From: a virus | Strand: one strand, 5' to 3' | Length of the DNA stretch: 23,429 nt | IMG/VR virus record: IMGVR_UViG_3300008624_000069 | Location: 1 to 23,429 of that record | Shown here: piece by piece, positions 19,637 to 23,429 of the stretch | Position numbering within the stretch: position 1 is the stretch's first letter | How the letters are laid out: each line of letters starts with the position of its first letter | The notes under the pieces: generated by a model | What the model was told of the DNA's origin: nothing | Database searches by the model: none | The model's input: the letters and a program-made list of their open reading frames with translations, nothing else | Translations under genes and position numbers: made by a program

Positions 19637-20962
19637 ATGCCAGCAATTATAACAAACGCATTTAGAACCTATAACGCAGATAATTTTATTGGTTCGTTTT
19701 CAACTAATAAGATGTATTTGATGATCGGAAAAGCTGATGCTTGGTCTGGTGCAAGTGCAGGACAATATTCAGAATCTTCTCCTTCAGATACAGCAATTCC
19801 TACTCCGTTAGATACAACAGTAGGTCCCTATATTCATCACAATGATATGATCGCTGCTAAGCTAATTAATGCTTCAGATGTATCTCATGTTGTTAAGAGA
19901 ACCGATTGGACAACGGGAACAGTATATACAGAATACGATCATAAACAAGATGACCAGATTGACCAGACATTTTTTGTAATGACAGACCAGTTTAATATCT
20001 ATAAGTGTATTAGTAATTATGGTGGAGCACAATCTACTGTTAAACCAACCGGACAATCTGCATCAATTATCGAAACATCAGATAATTATCGTTGGAAATT
20101 TATGTATGAGGTTCAGCAAGCAGATGTTTTGAAATATGTAACTACAGATTGGATTCCAATCAAGTATTTAACAGCAAATGATGGTACGGCACAATGGACT
20201 GTACAGCAAGCAGCTGTTGATGGAGCATTAGAACATATAGATGTAACTGCTGGTGGAACTGGATATACGAATACAGATACAGGTACTGCACAGGCCGGCG
20301 CATCAACATCAATTACTCTTGCCTCAACAGCATCTTCTACTAATGATATCTATAATAGTATGACTGTTTATATTTCATCAGGAACTGGAAGTGGACAGAT
20401 TAAAGTTATTACAGATTATGTTGGTTCTACAAAAGTAGCAACTGTTTCTGCATGGACAACGAATCCAGACAGTACAAGTGTATATGAAGTAATGCCAGCA
20501 ATATCAATTACAACGACAGAAGGTACTGGTGCAACAGCAAGATGTTCAAGTGTAATTGGTGGTATTATTAAGAAAATTGCTATGACAGCAGTTGGTACTG
20601 GTTATCGTTCTGCTACAGCAACTCTTACTGGTGGTGGTGGAACAGGATGTACTCTTGAACCACGAATCGGTCCTAAGAATGGACATGGTAAAAATCCAAA
20701 GACGGAATTAGGTGGAGCATATGTAATGATGAATGTTCGTTTAACTGGAACAGAAGGTGGTGACTTTGTTGTTGGTGATGATTTCAGAAAAGTAATTTTG
20801 ATTGCAAATCCATTTGTAAGTGGATCAGCTGCAACGGCAACTACATACTCTGGTGCAGAAATGGATGATGATAGTGGAGAACAAATTTATATAGAGTTTC
20901 GAGCTCCAATTAATCGTGCATCTGACCAAACTGAGGATGTCAAGCTAGTAGTTGAATTTTAA
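19637..20962 (+). CDS. 8: Baseplate wedge subunit gp8
   Basis: 441 aa. gp8 features: FRTYNADNFIGSF and YLMIGKADAWSG at the start, then TFFVMTDQFNIYKCISNYGG, DNYRWKFMYEV, and an ending FRAPINRASDQTEDVKLVVEF, which matches the T4 gp8 C-terminus (NRPP-DQTEE pattern). T4 gp8 has 334 aa; the extra length falls at about residues 200-345, where AGGTGY and VGTGYRSATATLTGGGGTGC repeats are inserted. Gp8 dimers sit on the wedge and contact gp10/gp6/gp7. Preceded by tandem late boxes and GAGG. Confidence 0.88.
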   Translation: MPAIITNAFRTYNADNFIGSFSTNKMYLMIGKADAWSGASAGQYSESSPSDTAIPTPLDTTVGPYIHHNDMIAAKLINASDVSHVVKRTDWTTGTVYTEYDHKQDDQIDQTFFVMTDQFNIYKCISNYGGAQSTVKPTGQSASIIETSDNYRWKFMYEVQQADVLKYVTTDWIPIKYLTANDGTAQWTVQQAAVDGALEHIDVTAGGTGYTNTDTGTAQAGASTSITLASTASSTNDIYNSMTVYISSGTGSGQIKVITDYVGSTKVATVSAWTTNPDSTSVYEVMPAISITTTEGTGATARCSSVIGGIIKKIAMTAVGTGYRSATATLTGGGGTGCTLEPRIGPKNGHGKNPKTELGGAYVMMNVRLTGTEGGDFVVGDDFRKVILIANPFVSGSAATATTYSGAEMDDDSGEQIYIEFRAPINRASDQTEDVKLVVEF

Positions 20963-20977
20963 TAAAGGTAATAATAC

Positions 20978-23429
20978 ATGACAACCAATATAAATTTAAA
21001 TCTTAATCAAAGTCCCTACTTTGATGACTATGATGAAGCGAAAGATTTTCATCAAGTCCTCTATAAACCTGCTGTTGCTATCCAAGCAAGAGAACTTACT
21101 CAAGAGCAAACAATACTAAGAAATCAACTCAAACGATTTGGCGATCATGTATTTGCAAATGGTAGTCGAGTATCGGGTGGTGAATTACACGTTGATACAG
21201 AATATAATTATGTAAAGTTACAAGCTAACTATAATGGTGTTGCAATTACTGCTGCAAATTTAAATGGTAAAACGATTATTGGTAGTCAGTCAGGAACAAT
21301 TGCAAAAGTAGTAAATACTTCTGCTATTAATGCAACTACTGGTGATCCAGACACTTTATGGGTTAAGTATCTTACTGGTGGTGGTCTTACTCAAAAAGTT
21401 CAAGGTATTACTGTAACAAATGCTGGTACAGGCTATACTACGACACCAACTGTTACTATTACAGGTGGTGGTGGAACTGGTGCGACTGCAACTGCTGTTG
21501 TTGGAAATGCAGGAACCTCTGTTGCACAAACAGTTATTGGTATTAATGTTACAGCAAAAGGAAATGGATATACATCTACACCAAGTATATCTATTACTGG
21601 TGGTGGAGGTTCTTCTGCTACTTGTACTGCTACTTTGAATACTGCCGCGGTATTTAATTCAGGTGAACGACTTGTTGCAGATGATTTTTCTTCCGCAGTA
21701 TTTGCTGCATCATCATCTGCAACTGGTAAAGGTTCAGCAGTTTCTAATGATGCAGGTTATTATTATTTTAATGGTAATTTTATACGAGCAGGTGCATCAA
21801 CGGTTATTTTAGATAACTATACAAATACACCATCATATAAAATTGGTTTTCAAGTATCGGCATCTGTAGTTGCTTCTGGTGATGATAGTACATTATTAGA
21901 CAATGCACAGGGAGCCTATAACTATGCAGCTCCAGGTGCAGATCGTTTAAAATACGAACTTACTCTTACTAAGAAATCTATAACATCAACTGATGATACA
22001 GATTTTATAGAAATGATTCGTTTGGTAAATGGTGTTCGTCATGTTGATGTTGAATATCCAGTTTACTCTGTATTAGAAGAAATATTTGCAAGACGAACAT
22101 TTGATGAATCAGGTAACTATACTGTAAGACATTTTCCTATTCAATTAAAAACACATTCTAGTGACGCAACAAAATTTACTGCAAGATTAGATCCGGGTAA
22201 AGCATATGTACAAGGACACGAATTTAGAACATTAATTTCAAGTGATGTTACTGTAGATCGTGCAAGAGATTATACTAATGTAAATGGTTTTGATAGATTG
22301 ATGCAATTTGGTAATTATGCCAAGATAGATAACCTTAGTGGATTTTATGATTTTACAACTGGAACAGAATTTGATATTCACAATGCAGCTCCAGTTTTAA
22401 CTAATCCAACTACATACGCAAATACTAAAATTGGTACAGCAAGAGCTCGTACTATAACTGTAATCGACAGACCAACACCTGCTACACCAACTACTTGGAG
22501 ATATCAATTATTTTTATATGATATTAAAATGACCGGTGGTAATGCATTTGCAGACGCAGAAAGATTTTCAATTCCTGTTAATGCCTCAGCAACACCTGTA
22601 GTTGTATCGACAGAATCAAGAGTAGCTGATGTTGGTAAAGTTGGTGGAGTGAGTGGTGGTGATGCATTATTGTTTGAAACTGATTTTAATACAGCAGTAT
22701 TTAAATTACCACAGAATACGATTAAAACAATTCGTGATGATTCAAGTAATATTGATACTAGTTATACTAAACAAAAAACTTTTGGCTCTGTAACTATTAG
22801 TGCAGGTACTTGTACATTAACATCAAATGGTGCTAATGAAACATTTTATGGAACTGGTGTACTTAGTTCAACTGTTAAAGATACTTATTATCATGCACAA
22901 GATTCAGCAGGAACGAATGTTAATCTTAGTGCAACATCTCCTGCAGCTGCAACTGTTACAGTAGCTGCTAACGGACAATCAGTAACGATCTTTACTGGTG
23001 ATAATTCTTTAAATACGACATTCAATTTTTGGGTAACTATGAATGTTGATACAAAACAAGAACGAATCAAAACGCTTGTTCTGAATAAAGAATTAGCAAT
23101 TGCGTCACCAAATACCACATCATTATCATATGATTCTCTTAATCTGGCTGATGCAACTTTAATTAAAGCAGTTTATGATTCTGGTAATACTGGTACAGAT
23201 GCAACAGCTCCTACATTAACGGTGTCTGGTGCAACTGGAACTTTTATTGCTGGTGAAACTATTACTGGTGGAACGAGTGGTGCAACGGGAACTGTTATTG
23301 CACATAATCCTGCAACGACTATTACATTTGTTGTTACTTCAGGAACTTTTGCAGGCACAGAAACTATTACTGGTACGACACATACTGCAACTATGGTTAG
23401 TCTTGCAGCTGGTGATACAGATATTAAAT
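20978..23429 (+). CDS. Large tail/virion protein, DUF4815-type N-terminus (3' partial)
   Basis: Frame open from ATG 20978 (AAAGG about 9 nt upstream) to the window end, at least 817 codons with no stop, so the gene continues beyond. N-terminus: [40 protein letters not shown], a pattern typical of DUF4815 virion proteins of marine T4-like phages. Residues about 145-220 hold two glycine-rich repeats ([20 protein letters not shown] and [20 protein letters not shown]). The end within the window shows [15 protein letters not shown]-type repeats. It likely forms a baseplate-attached or fibre-related structural protein, next to gp8 as in related phages. Confidence 0.82.
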   Translation, partial: MTTNINLNLNQSPYFDDYDEAKDFHQVLYKPAVAIQARELTQEQTILRNQLKRFGDHVFANGSRVSGGELHVDTEYNYVKLQANYNGVAITAANLNGKTIIGSQSGTIAKVVNTSAINATTGDPDTLWVKYLTGGGLTQKVQGITVTNAGTGYTTTPTVTITGGGGTGATATAVVGNAGTSVAQTVIGINVTAKGNGYTSTPSISITGGGGSSATCTATLNTAAVFNSGERLVADDFSSAVFAASSSATGKGSAVSNDAGYYYFNGNFIRAGASTVILDNYTNTPSYKIGFQVSASVVASGDDSTLLDNAQGAYNYAAPGADRLKYELTLTKKSITSTDDTDFIEMIRLVNGVRHVDVEYPVYSVLEEIFARRTFDESGNYTVRHFPIQLKTHSSDATKFTARLDPGKAYVQGHEFRTLISSDVTVDRARDYTNVNGFDRLMQFGNYAKIDNLSGFYDFTTGTEFDIHNAAPVLTNPTTYANTKIGTARARTITVIDRPTPATPTTWRYQLFLYDIKMTGGNAFADAERFSIPVNASATPVVVSTESRVADVGKVGGVSGGDALLFETDFNTAVFKLPQNTIKTIRDDSSNIDTSYTKQKTFGSVTISAGTCTLTSNGANETFYGTGVLSSTVKDTYYHAQDSAGTNVNLSATSPAAATVTVAANGQSVTIFTGDNSLNTTFNFWVTMNVDTKQERIKTLVLNKELAIASPNTTSLSYDSLNLADATLIKAVYDSGNTGTDATAPTLTVSGATGTFIAGETITGGTSGATGTVIAHNPATTITFVVTSGTFAGTETITGTTHTATMVSLAAGDTDIK

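Noticed and set aside
21420-21638. 72-codon plus-strand frame rich in Leu and Gln
   Set aside because: It is an alternative frame of the glycine-rich repeats in the large tail protein; the repeat DNA makes such open frames by itself.
22891-23358. Two minus-strand frames near the right edge
   Set aside because: Antisense to the uninterrupted tail-protein frame, Val/Ala/Pro composition is a complement artefact of Thr/Gly-rich repeats.
1-23429. tRNA genes, CRISPR arrays, insertion sequences, attachment sites
   Set aside because: No cloverleaf, spaced direct-repeat array, transposase or flanking terminal repeats were seen by reading; a computational tRNA scan was not possible.

Overview
The window looks like part of the genome of a T4-like contractile-tailed phage (myovirus), most like the marine T4-like group (cyanophage/pelagiphage style). 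The evidence is an AT-rich sequence, recognisable T4 baseplate genes in marine-type order (tube cap, gp53, gp27-like hub, gp5-like spike, PAAR tip, then gp25, gp6, gp7-position, gp8 and a DUF4815-type tail protein), and T4 late-promoter boxes (TATAAATA) before several plus-strand genes. Nothing in the sequence names the host. No tRNA, rRNA, CRISPR array, IS element or replication gene was seen.

Layout: (1) 1-5354, plus strand, central baseplate/spike block. (2) 5423-8714, plus strand, a tightly packed run of 14 very small genes, most with one membrane segment and many start/stop overlaps, ending in an M15-type peptidoglycan peptidase (likely endolysin) and one more small membrane protein. (3) 8717-8748, a terminator hairpin whose T-run serves the minus strand. 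(4) 8767-12713, minus strand, 16 small genes in two operons. Each operon starts at a near-consensus sigma70 promoter (TTGACT, 17 bp, TATAAT or TATACT) embedded in a repeated 109-bp module. This is most simply an early-expressed accessory island set inside a late structural region. (5) 12942-15233, plus strand: an unknown gene, a HAD-type nucleotidase-like gene, a small gene and a 376-aa unknown, preceded by TATAAATA. (6) 15262-23429, plus strand: a tiny very basic protein, then the baseplate wedge genes gp25, gp6, gp7-position and gp8, and a large tail protein open to the window end.

How the genes fit together: blocks 1 and 6 encode parts of one machine, the baseplate with hub, spike and wedges. 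The gp5-like spike shows no lysozyme domain, so the only visible peptidoglycan-degrading enzyme is the separate M15 peptidase in block 2, among several small membrane proteins that could include holin or spanin functions. The minus-strand genes are mostly unrecognised. Their strong host-type promoters suggest transcription by unmodified host RNA polymerase early in infection, a common setting for host-takeover or anti-defence genes (inference). The most unusual features are the duplicated promoter module with exactly conserved spacing, a pair of paralogous genes in the early island, and a chain of perfect short inverted repeats at 6661-6811 in and just after a small membrane-protein gene.
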